DNA from: Actinomycetes bacterium | Lineage (GTDB): Bacteria > Actinomycetota > Acidimicrobiia > Acidimicrobiales > JAKAOS01 | Direction of reading: 5' to 3' | DNA length: 6,207 bases | Assembly: GCA_021790615.1 (NCBI GenBank) | Contig: JAJYGW010000192.1 | Span: forward strand, 1 to 6,207 | Shown: positions 1-5,126 of the stretch, piece after piece | Position numbering within the stretch: the first letter of the stretch is position 1 | Layout of the letters: every line of letters starts with the position of its first letter | The notes under the pieces: model-generated | Seen by the model: only the letters and a program-made list of their open reading frames with translations | Told to the model about the DNA's origin: nothing | The model's database searches: none | Translations under genes and position numbers: made by a program

Positions 1-73
1 TCACCAGGCCTCGGGCTCGCGAGGCGGTCCCCGCGGCCACCCAGGCCGTTCCTGCGCTGCGCTGCGGCGAAGG

Positions 74-568
74 TTAGCCCGCCGCGAACCCGCTCGTCTT
101 CGCCCGTACTGCCCGCTTCTTCGCCGCCTGCCCGCGCCGTGCGGCGCGGCGTGAGGCCTTCGAGCTTGCCATCAGCGTGAGGCCGATACCCGCGAGCCAT
201 GCGTCCTTGGCGAGCGCGGTGCCCTCCCTGGTCGGCCGCACGCTCCCCTCGCGGCGCATGCCGGGGGTCTTCGCGTACAGCCCGAGGAGTCCGAAGGCGA
301 AGGCGGTGAGCGCAAACCCCGCGAGGCCGTCACTGACGACGACCGGCGCGAGGAGGGCGCTTCCGAGCGTCACCTCCACCGCCCCGAGAGCCTTGCCGAA
401 CTGCTCGGGCGGCACGTTCTCGAGGAACGGGTACGTGCCGGAGGCGAAGCCGTGCAGCTGGGTGTGCGTGTCCTTGTCCGCCTGCAGCTTGCCGAGCCCG
501 GAGCTCAGGATGAACGCGCCCGCTGCGGCTCGGGCCGGAAGGTTGGAAATACGTGAACGGTGTCTCAC
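74..568 (-). CDS. DoxX-like small integral membrane protein
   Basis: Predicted 164-residue membrane protein resembling the DoxX/DoxD-like family, whose biochemical role is mostly unassigned in actinobacteria. I start it at GTG 568 (MRHRSRISNL) because the family-like part begins there. The open frame continues upstream to an ATG at 658, but those 30 extra residues are Gly/Pro/Arg-rich and unlike a membrane-protein start. A GGAG lies only about 2 nt before the GTG, which is tight spacing. Visible hydrophobic segments lie at about residues 10-25, 60-77, 82-98 and 120-136, the four-helix layout typical of DoxX. The central stretch PGMRREGSVRPT and the KDAWLAG before the last helix look like conserved family sequence (recognised from memory). 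The C-terminus from about 137 is a basic Ala/Arg/Lys tail, probably cytoplasmic. It lies 97 bp downstream of the XRE-cupin gene on the same strand and could be cotranscribed with it. Function and substrate are unknown. Confidence 0.75.
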   Translation of the reverse strand: MRHRSRISNLPARAAAGAFILSSGLGKLQADKDTHTQLHGFASGTYPFLENVPPEQFGKALGAVEVTLGSALLAPVVVSDGLAGFALTAFAFGLLGLYAKTPGMRREGSVRPTREGTALAKDAWLAGIGLTLMASSKASRRAARRGQAAKKRAVRAKTSGFAAG

Positions 569-665
569 GGCTCCAGGGTACCCGCCGGCTCTGGCGCCGA
601 CACCCAGGCCTCTGGCAATGCCGGGGCCATGGCAGCGGCGCGGAACTGGCGGGACCACGGCTGGG

Positions 666-1304
666 TCACGGGATCAAGACGACGCGGGAGAAGCGCACGA
701 GCCTCCGGCCTGGGTTGGCGTACGTGTACGGTCGGTCCGTCGGGAGGCGGAGGTGCTCGTCTTCGTCGAGCGTGTAACGGGCCTCGTCGATCTCGACGAC
801 CAGCCGGCCGGAGTGGACGAAGAGGAGCTCTTCGCTACCGGGGGGGTCTGCCGCCGCCTCGTAGCGCCCGCCCGCGACGAGCTCCCAGTGCCAGAGCTCC
901 ACGATCCGAGCACCTGAGCGCGAGTCGAGCAGCCGAGCGCTGCTGCCGCGGCCGTCCTCCCATACCGGCTCCACCGAACGCGTCGCCTCGGGGGTGAGCG
1001 CCGGCACCGGGCGAACGGCGACCAGGGTGACGAAGTCGACCGCCAACGCCCTCGCCAGCCTGTCGAGCGTCCCGAGGCTCACGTTGGTCTCGCCAGCCTC
1101 GAGCATCGTGATCATCCTCCGGCTGACGCCTGATCGAGCGCTCAGCTCGTCGAGGGTCAGGCTCTCGTCAACCCGGCATGCCCGGACCCTGCTGCCGATG
1201 GCCTTGAACAGCGCGGTTGCCGAAGCCCGAGGTCCTGTCTCCGACTCGCCTGGCGGTGGCGGCAGGCTCGGCTCGGTGGCCCGCGGCCCGTGTCGAGACG
1301 GCAT
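666..1304 (-). CDS. XRE-family transcriptional regulator with C-terminal cupin domain
   Basis: Predicted 212-residue DNA-binding regulator. After a disordered N-terminus rich in Pro and Ser (1-30), a helix-turn-helix spans about 32-88. It includes LTLDELSARSGVSRRMITML and the closing LDRLARALAV, the classic XRE/HTH_3 pattern. A cupin-like beta barrel follows at about 120-208 (RIVELWHWEL, EELLFVHSGRLVVEID, LPTDRPYTYANPG). Such XRE-cupin proteins usually sense a small ligand and repress or activate nearby metabolic or transport genes. I start at ATG 1304; an upstream in-frame ATG at 1346 would add 14 residues running through the promoter-like TATATT. No Shine-Dalgarno precedes 1304, but a -10-like hexamer lies 8 nt upstream, which suggests a leaderless mRNA. 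The gene is divergent from the EamA transporter, its likely target. The metal-binding histidines of classical cupins are not evident, so the ligand may be bound without metal. Confidence 0.88.
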   Translation of the reverse strand: MPSRHGPRATEPSLPPPPGESETGPRASATALFKAIGSRVRACRVDESLTLDELSARSGVSRRMITMLEAGETNVSLGTLDRLARALAVDFVTLVAVRPVPALTPEATRSVEPVWEDGRGSSARLLDSRSGARIVELWHWELVAGGRYEAAADPPGSEELLFVHSGRLVVEIDEARYTLDEDEHLRLPTDRPYTYANPGRRLVRFSRVVLIP

Positions 1305-1310
1305 GCGAAG

Positions 1311-1322
1311 GCAATATACTGC
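1311..1322. promoter_or_regulatory. Divergent promoter core and candidate XRE operator
   Basis: GCAATATACTGC is an imperfect 12-bp palindrome (10 of 12 positions symmetric). It contains TATACT (1315-1320) as a good -10 for the rightward transporter gene and, on the other strand, TATATT (1318-1313) as a -10 for the leftward regulator gene. The regulator -10 sits 8 nt from its ATG, so transcription would start at or beside the start codon. No strong -35 is evident on either side (TGTCGA at 1291-1296 is a weak match for the rightward promoter). Overlapping opposed -10 boxes mean one bound protein could block both genes; the operator role is inferred. Confidence 0.5.
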
Positions 1323-1360
1323 ACCGTGGCACGGGCATCCCGGCACCAGGCGCGACGGAC

Positions 1361-1368
1361 GGAGGAGG
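1361..1368 (+). promoter_or_regulatory. Ribosome binding site of the transporter gene
   Basis: GGAGGAGG ends 4 nt before ATG 1373. It decides the start: the frame is open back to an ATG at 1217, but those 52 extra codons run through the divergent promoter and antisense to the regulator gene. Confidence 0.8.
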
Positions 1369-1372
1369 CGAG

Positions 1373-2383
1373 ATGGTCAAGGCGTTGCGCCAGCGACCCA
1401 GAGTGGTCGCGGTTTTCCTCCTCGTGCTCACCGCGGCGATCTGGGGCTCGACCTTCGTCGTCGTGAAGGACGCCATCTCCCAGACCTCCGTGCTCGAGTT
1501 CCTGGCCTGGCGCTTCATGCTCGCAGGGCTGTTGCTCGTCGCCCTGCGACCGCGCGCGCTCTCGAGGCTCGGCCGCCGGGGCTGGGGTCACGGGGTGCTC
1601 CTCGGAGTGGCGCTCGCCTTGGGCTACATGGCTCAGACCTTCGGGCTCAGGACCACGCCGGCAGCAGTCTCCGGCTTCTTGATCGGGCTCCAGGTCGTGT
1701 TCACGCCGGTCATCGGCTGGGTGCTGCTCAGGCGTCGCCCGCACACGCGGACCTGGACTGCTGTCCTCGTGGCGACGACCGGGCTCGCGCTGATGACCCT
1801 CCGGGGAGCCTCGTTCGGCATCGGCGAGGGTCTCACGATCGTTTCGTCCGCCGTGTTCGCGCTGCAGATCGTCGGCCTCGAGCAGTGGGCGTCGGCGGAG
1901 GACGCGTACGGGCTCGCGACGGTCCAATTGCTCACGATCGGTGCCCTGTCGCTCGTGGCCGGAGCGCCCGGTGGGATCGGGCTGCCTCCGACGCGGTCGA
2001 TCTGGGCAGCCGTGGTGCTCACCGCTGTCGCTGCGACCGCCTTCGCGTTCGTCGTGCAGTCGTGGGCGCAGTCGCACCTCTCGGCCACGTCCGCGGCGGT
2101 GGTGTTCGCGACCGAGCCGGTGTTCGCCGGTTTGTTCGCGTGGATGTCGGGCGAGCATCTGAGCTGGGCGCTTCTCGCCGGTGGCGCGCTCGTCGTGCTC
2201 GCCATGCTGGTGATGGGCAGCGGGAGAATGCACCCCGTGCCGCCGGCGCAGCACGAGGCGGTCGAGCTGGCGGGTCCGGTCGAGCTGGCGGGTCCGGTCG
2301 AGCTGGCGGGTCCGGTTGAGCTGGCGGGTCCGGTTGAGTTGGCGAAGGCGGTCGAGCTGGCGGGTCCGAGCCGGACGGCTTAG
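1373..2383 (+). CDS. DMT-superfamily EamA-type transporter with repeat tail, ended at an IS junction
   Basis: Predicted 336-residue inner-membrane permease of the drug/metabolite transporter superfamily (10-TMS, RhaT/EamA type), which usually exports amino acids or other metabolites. Two EamA halves are visible: about residues 12-143 (opening LTAAIWGSTFVVVKDAI, then FLAWRF in helix 2 and FLIGLQVVFTPVIGWVLLR) and about 150-282 (ending SAAVVFATEPVFAGLFAWM and GGALVVLAMLVM). All ten hydrophobic segments seem present, so the core looks intact. Residues 297-332 are six tandem hexapeptides, five VELAGP and one VELAKA, with no resemblance to the family. The stop TAG is formed by the TA target duplication (2381-2382) plus G2383, the first base of the IS5 element, so the native C-terminus may have been different. 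The gene is divergent from an XRE-cupin regulator that probably controls it. Substrate cannot be told from sequence. Confidence 0.88.
   Translation: MVKALRQRPRVVAVFLLVLTAAIWGSTFVVVKDAISQTSVLEFLAWRFMLAGLLLVALRPRALSRLGRRGWGHGVLLGVALALGYMAQTFGLRTTPAAVSGFLIGLQVVFTPVIGWVLLRRRPHTRTWTAVLVATTGLALMTLRGASFGIGEGLTIVSSAVFALQIVGLEQWASAEDAYGLATVQLLTIGALSLVAGAPGGIGLPPTRSIWAAVVLTAVAATAFAFVVQSWAQSHLSATSAAVVFATEPVFAGLFAWMSGEHLSWALLAGGALVVLAMLVMGSGRMHPVPPAQHEAVELAGPVELAGPVELAGPVELAGPVELAKAVELAGPSRTA
2261..2368 (+). repeat. Six tandem 18-bp repeats in the transporter tail
   Basis: Unit GTCGAGCTGGCGGGTCCG starts at 2261, 2279, 2297, 2315, 2333 and 2351. Units 1, 2, 3 and 6 are identical. Unit 4 has one change (GTTGAG). 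Unit 5 is diverged (GTTGAGTTGGCGAAGGCG). Period 18 keeps the frame whatever the copy number, so slippage would change only the length of the VELAGP tail. Confidence 0.97.
2381..2382. repeat. TA target-site duplication, left copy
   Basis: TA immediately precedes the left GAGGC end, and the same TA follows the right end at 3390-3391. Two bases are weak evidence alone; here they coincide exactly with the inverted-repeat boundaries. Confidence 0.65.
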
Positions 2384-2400
2384 AGGCTCAGCCGATAGGA
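2383..2400 (+). repeat. IS5-family left terminal inverted repeat
   Basis: GAGGCTCAGCCGATAGGA matches the reverse complement of 3372-3389 at 14 of 18 positions, with blocks GAGGC and GATAGGA conserved. The transposase stop codon (2388-2390) lies inside it. Confidence 0.85.
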
Positions 2401-3242
2401 GAAAGGTCCGGCATCCAGCGGTTTCTCCAGTCGATGAGCTTCGCCGTGAGGATGAAGGTGACTGCGAGGGCGAACTGGGCCAGTCGATGGATCGTCCGTC
2501 GATCGGTGTTCCGACGAAGCTGACCAAAGTTGCTGAGCCACGAGTTGGTCCGCTCGACGGGCCAGCGAAGTCCCATCGGTTGGTTTCGTTTGGGCTCGCG
2601 CGAGCCTCGCTTGCGCTTCTTGGCGATGACGGCGTCGGTGACCTCGCGCTCGATGAGACGCTGGCGCGTCGCCTCGGAGTCGTAGCCCCGGTCGAGCCAG
2701 ATCGTCTCTACGTCCATGAGCAGCCCGCGCCGCTTGGCGTCGTCGAGGGTGGGGGCGAGGAGCACCGAGTCGTTGCGGTTCGCGCCGTCGCCCACCCATC
2801 CGAACGGGATGCCGTTGGCGTCGACGACGATGGACCACTTCCAGCCGAGCTTGGAGCGGTCGGTCGGGTTCTTTCCCGTTCCCTGCCCACCACCTGGGGA
2901 TTTGTGGATTGACCCGTCGAGGGAGACGTCGGAGAGGTCGAGGCCGATGATCTTGTCGAACCCGGCGAGCGCTTCGGCTGCGATGGCATCGAACACGCCC
3001 GCTGCGATCCACTCGTCGCGACGCTTGCGCACCGTGGTGTCCGAGACCTTGTTGTTACACAGCCGCTCGGCGTCCTCCCACGAACATCCCGTCACGAGGC
3101 GGACGAGCATCACCTCGAAGCAGTCCCGGTCCGACTTGCGCTGCCGATGCCGGCCGAGAGGGTGGGTGTCGACGGGGACCGGAACGAGCGGCTCGATCGC
3201 CGCCCAGACGATTGCTTTTACTTCGGGGTCCAGCGCGCGCAT
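2388..3242 (-). CDS. IS5-family DDE transposase
   Basis: Predicted 284-residue transposase that cuts and joins the ends of its own element. I start at ATG 3242 (MRALDPEVKAI), with GGAGG 9 nt upstream; the frame is open to 3311 but the added residues are not family-like. An N-terminal DUF4096-like region (about 10-85, including RLVTGCSWEDAERL) precedes the catalytic core. Likely DDE residues are Asp109 in SLDGS, Asp184 in WLDRGYDS and Glu230 in RWPVERTNSWL, the usual IS5 signatures. The length is normal for the family and no frameshift is seen. The TGA stop lies within the left inverted repeat, so the gene occupies the element to within 5 bp of its end. A TTGACC (minus strand, 3361-3356) could be the -35 of its promoter; the -10 is unclear. 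Confidence 0.92.
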   Translation of the reverse strand: MRALDPEVKAIVWAAIEPLVPVPVDTHPLGRHRQRKSDRDCFEVMLVRLVTGCSWEDAERLCNNKVSDTTVRKRRDEWIAAGVFDAIAAEALAGFDKIIGLDLSDVSLDGSIHKSPGGGQGTGKNPTDRSKLGWKWSIVVDANGIPFGWVGDGANRNDSVLLAPTLDDAKRRGLLMDVETIWLDRGYDSEATRQRLIEREVTDAVIAKKRKRGSREPKRNQPMGLRWPVERTNSWLSNFGQLRRNTDRRTIHRLAQFALAVTFILTAKLIDWRNRWMPDLSPIG

Positions 3243-3371
3243 GATGGAGTACCTCCACTCGGTCGTTTGGTGCGTGGAACAGCACCCCGATTGTCTCGGG
3301 GCCACCACCACGACCGGTGGATGGTCATCGGCGCGGTATCATGCACATTTCCCCTGGTCAAGGGGCATGTT

Positions 3372-3389
3372 TCCTATCCGCGCGGCCTC
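3372..3389 (-). repeat. IS5-family right terminal inverted repeat
   Basis: Read on the minus strand this is GAGGCCGCGCGGATAGGA, matching the left end at 14 of 18 positions. Weaker similarity continues inward for about nine more bases. Confidence 0.85.
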
Positions 3390-3391
3390 TA
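3390..3391. repeat. TA target-site duplication, right copy
   Basis: TA directly follows the right end (GCCTC) of the IS5-family element and matches the left copy at 2381-2382. Confidence 0.65.
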
Positions 3392-3407
3392 TGCCGACAT
3401 CGGCATA
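3390..3407. repeat. 18-bp perfect-arm palindrome at the IS5 target
   Basis: TATGCCGACATCGGCATA consists of 8-bp perfect arms around a central CA. Its first two bases are the TA duplicated by the IS5 insertion. It lies between the IS5 right end and the old transposase remnant. It could be an operator, a hairpin, or the insertion hot spot; no function is assigned. Confidence 0.8.
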
Positions 3408-3989
3408 ATCGCCAGGTGGAGAGGACCTTCTCCCTCGTCGTCTCGGTGCTGGCCAAGGAGCCCCCCGACGGGGCGCCGACCGAGGCGCTCCAAGAGGTCC
3501 TCGACGCTTTCGTGGAGGCGAGCGTGGCCGCGGCCAGCACCGCCTGTGACCCGGCGCCGGGCTCGACCTCGCTGGCGGTCGACTGGGCCGACATAGAGAG
3601 CTTCTCTACGAGGCGGACCAAGCCCACCGGCGCCTACGCCGACAGGAGGCCGCCTGGGGGCACCGGAAGGGGGAGGCCCGGGAGAAAAGGACGAGCTGTT
3701 CCTCGGCTACTACCTCTCGCTCGCGACCATGGTCCGAGACGAGGTGGATGGGCCCGAGGTCCCCGAGCTCGTGCGGCGCATGAACCTCGTCTCGTGCAAC
3801 CACGACCCGGTGCCGCCTCTCGTCAAGGTGCTCGTCGAGGTGGTCGACGGGGGAACCGCCCTCGGCGACGTGATCGCGGACTCGGGCTATGCCCATCGGG
3901 TCCCCGAGCACTTCGCCCTCCCGCTGCGCGCGGCGGGGTCCCGCCTCGTGATGGACCTGCACCCTTCTGACCGCGGCACCCAGGGCACC
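3408..3989 (+). pseudogene. Remnant of an older DDE transposase, frameshifted and truncated at both ends
   Basis: Three successive frames give one continuous transposase-like protein. The first runs 3416-3643 (VERTFSLVVSVLAKEP to SLAVDWADIESFS and TGAYAD). The second runs from 3646 to about 3678 (EAAWGHRKGEA). The third runs 3681-3989 (GEKDELFLGYYLSLATMVRDE, PELVRRMNLVSCNHDPVP, GDVIADSGYAHR, VMDLHPSDRGTQGT). Each switch fits loss of one base, near 3644-3645 and 3679-3680. Asp residues in AVDWADIESF and IADSGYAHR look like the first two catalytic acids of a DDE transposase. I recognise similar long actinobacterial transposases from memory but cannot name the IS family. The 5' part is missing at the IS5 side. 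The 3' part, with the catalytic Glu, is cut at 3990 by the IS3 element, whose first bases supply a TGA. It is not functional. Confidence 0.72.
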
Positions 3990-4046
3990 TGAATCAGCCT
4001 GGGAATTCCAGAGACTCGATCGCTTGGAACTACATCCTTGACATTC

Positions 4047-4054
4047 AGGAAGGA
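4047..4054 (+). promoter_or_regulatory. Ribosome binding site of IS3 orfA, with TTGACA upstream
   Basis: AGGAAGGA ends 8 nt before ATG 4063 and fixes the orfA start. A perfect TTGACA lies at 4038-4043, but no -10 follows at the right distance before the start codon, so its promoter role is doubtful. Confidence 0.65.
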
Positions 4055-4062
4055 TTGGTTCC

Positions 4063-4410
4063 ATGAAAGAGCACCCGAAGTCCACCGTCAGCGCCCAGAA
4101 GCGCTACCCCGACGAGCTGAAGGCCCGGGCTGTGCGGATGGTCCACGAAGCCACCGCCGAGGCCGGAGGCAACCCCGTGGGGGTCGTCACCCGCATCGCT
4201 CGCCAACTCGGCGTCGGCGCCGAGTCATTGCGGACCTGGGTGAAGCGCGACGAGGTGGAGGCCGGGACCCGGCCTGGGATCCCCAGAGCTGAGAGCGAGC
4301 GGATCATCGCCCTCGAGCGTGAGTGCCGTGAGCTCAAGCGGGCGAACGAGATCCTGAAGGCCAGTGCGGCTTTCTTCGCGCGGGAGCTCGACCCGCGACT
4401 TCCGAGGTAG
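4063..4410 (+). CDS. IS3-family transposase OrfA (HTH protein)
   Basis: 115-residue OrfA, the DNA-binding subunit that recognises the element's ends, either alone or as the N-terminus of an OrfAB fusion. Residues about 12-62 form the Tnp_1 helix-turn-helix (RYPDELKARAVRMV, then IARQLGVGAESLRTWVKRDE). Residues about 77-108 form the leucine-zipper-like helix (ERIIALERECRELKRANEIL, then KASAAFFARELD), which mediates oligomerisation and is a hallmark of IS3 OrfA. The length is normal and the frame is intact. Its TAG (4408-4410) overlaps the GTG of orfB. With orfB broken, this OrfA can at most act as a regulator or inhibitor of related elements. Confidence 0.93.
   Translation: MKEHPKSTVSAQKRYPDELKARAVRMVHEATAEAGGNPVGVVTRIARQLGVGAESLRTWVKRDEVEAGTRPGIPRAESERIIALERECRELKRANEILKASAAFFARELDPRLPR
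4371..4374 (+). promoter_or_regulatory. Candidate -1 frameshift site for OrfAB
   Basis: In the orfA frame the codons run GCT TTC TTC. The Phe tRNA on TTC (4372-4374) can slip back to TTT (4371-4373) with full pairing, entering the orfB frame, which is open from here through 4410. IS3 elements usually make their active transposase by such a -1 shift. The motif is short and not one of the classic heptamers, so the exact site is tentative. Confidence 0.35.
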
Positions 4411-5126
4411 TGGCCTTCATCGACGCCAACAAGGACCGCGTCACCGCAGGTCTGCGGTGGGGGGTCGAGCCGATCTGCAGGGTTCTCCAGGTCGCCCCAT
4501 CCACCTACTACGACGCAAAGTCCCGCCCGCCCTCCAAGCGCTCGGTGACCGACGCAGAGCTGAAAGAAGAGATCCGGCGCGTCTACAAGCACAACCGCTC
4601 GTGCTACGGCGCCCAGAAGCTCTGGCGCCAGCTCCAGCGCGAGGGGATCGCCTGCGGGCGCGATCGGGTCGCCCGGCTCATGCGCACACTTGGCATCTGC
4701 GGGGTGACGAGGGGCAAGGAGAGGCCGAAGACCACGGTCCCGGCAGCCGAGGGGCGCCCCGAGGACCTGGTGAAACGCAACTTCTCGGCGGGAGCGCCCA
4801 ACCGGCTGTGGGTAGCGGACATCACCTACGTCGCAACGGTGGTCGGCTTCGTCTACACCGCCTTCGTCATCGACGTCTTCAGCCGTGCCATCGTCGGCTG
4901 GGCGGTGTCAAAGAGCCTCACGGCCACAGTCGCGCTCGACGCTTTGGAGATCGCCATCTGGCGGCGTAGTGGCGCGGTCAAAGGCGTCGTACACCATTCC
5001 GACCGCGGGGTGCAGGGCGAATTCAATCGGTCGTTGCAACACTGCGTCGTCAGGCAGAGCGTAGAACATCGTCGAGCGCTTCTGCGGGAGTCTTCCATCC
5101 GAGCGTCTTACGCGGTCGCGTGTTGA
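4410..5126 (+). pseudogene. IS3-family transposase OrfB, truncated by IS30 insertion
   Basis: Catalytic subunit of the IS3 element, in the -1 frame relative to orfA. A GTG at 4410 overlaps the orfA stop (TAGTG), so translation could be coupled or come from frameshifting. Residues 19-100 are the HTH_21 region (GVEPICRVLQVAPSTYY, SCYGAQKLWRQLQREGI, RVARLMRTLGI). The rve integrase core starts at about 128 (APNRLWVADITYV) with Asp137, and the second Asp is in HHSDRG (Asp198), 60 residues later as in the family. Similarity stops after Val-Gln (codon 5013-5015). The remaining 37 codons to TGA 5124-5126 read through the IS30 end and antisense to its transposase. The third catalytic residue (Glu, expected about 35 residues after Asp198) is lost, so the protein is inactive. 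Confidence 0.88.

Larger units (their letters stand above)
2383..3389 (-). mobile_element. Complete IS5-family insertion sequence (1007 bp)
   Basis: The element is bounded by imperfect inverted repeats beginning GAGGC at both ends. Direct TA dinucleotides (2381-2382 and 3390-3391) fit a 2-bp target duplication as known for the IS427 subgroup of IS5; GAG termini are also seen in the IS1031 subgroup. It carries a single transposase gene on the minus strand, filling nearly all of the left side. About 147 bp of non-coding DNA at the right end should hold the promoter. The reading frame and catalytic residues are intact, so the element may still be active. Confidence 0.88.
3990..5015 (+). mobile_element. 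IS3-family element, left portion, interrupted by IS30
   Basis: The left end is placed at TGAATCAGCCTGGGAATTCC (3990 onward). This has the TG start and CC/GG-rich layout seen in IS3-family ends, and it is exactly where the older transposase similarity stops. It carries orfA and the first two thirds of orfB in overlapping frames. OrfB similarity ends at CAG 5013-5015, where IS30-type sequence begins. The rest of the element, with its right inverted repeat, should lie beyond the far end of the IS30 copy, outside this window, or may be lost. Confidence 0.75.

Noticed and set aside
1..73. Possible gene end at the left edge (TCA, a minus-strand TGA, at 1-3)
   Set aside because: Only 73 bases precede the DoxX-like stop, and no recognisable protein or stem-loop is visible; a terminal TCA can occur by chance.
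607..633. Possible stem-loop between the regulator and DoxX-like genes (GGCCTCTGGC with GCCGGGGCC)
   Set aside because: The stem has mismatches and no following T-run, so it is not convincing as an intrinsic terminator in GC-rich DNA where such pairing is common.
177..917. 246-codon plus-strand open frame
   Set aside because: It is antisense to both the DoxX-like and XRE-cupin genes, with low-complexity Arg/Pro/Ala composition and no ribosome binding site I can see.
994..2319. 441-codon plus-strand open frame ending in Gly/Arg/Ala/Ser repeats
   Set aside because: It is out of frame with the well-supported EamA transporter and antisense to the regulator. It has no family-like domain and is Arg-rich throughout, as shadow frames are.
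1157..2527. 456-codon minus-strand open frame with Arg/Asp/Gln-rich repeats (RTRQLDR)
   Set aside because: It lies antisense to the transporter and crosses into IS5. Composition is the usual Arg/His/Pro-rich shadow of a high-GC gene, and its repeats are the antisense of the VELAGP units.
4038..4066. TTGACA as a -35 of a promoter for IS3 orfA
   Set aside because: A -10 at normal spacing would fall on the start codon and reads CCATGA. The hexamer alone does not make a promoter here.
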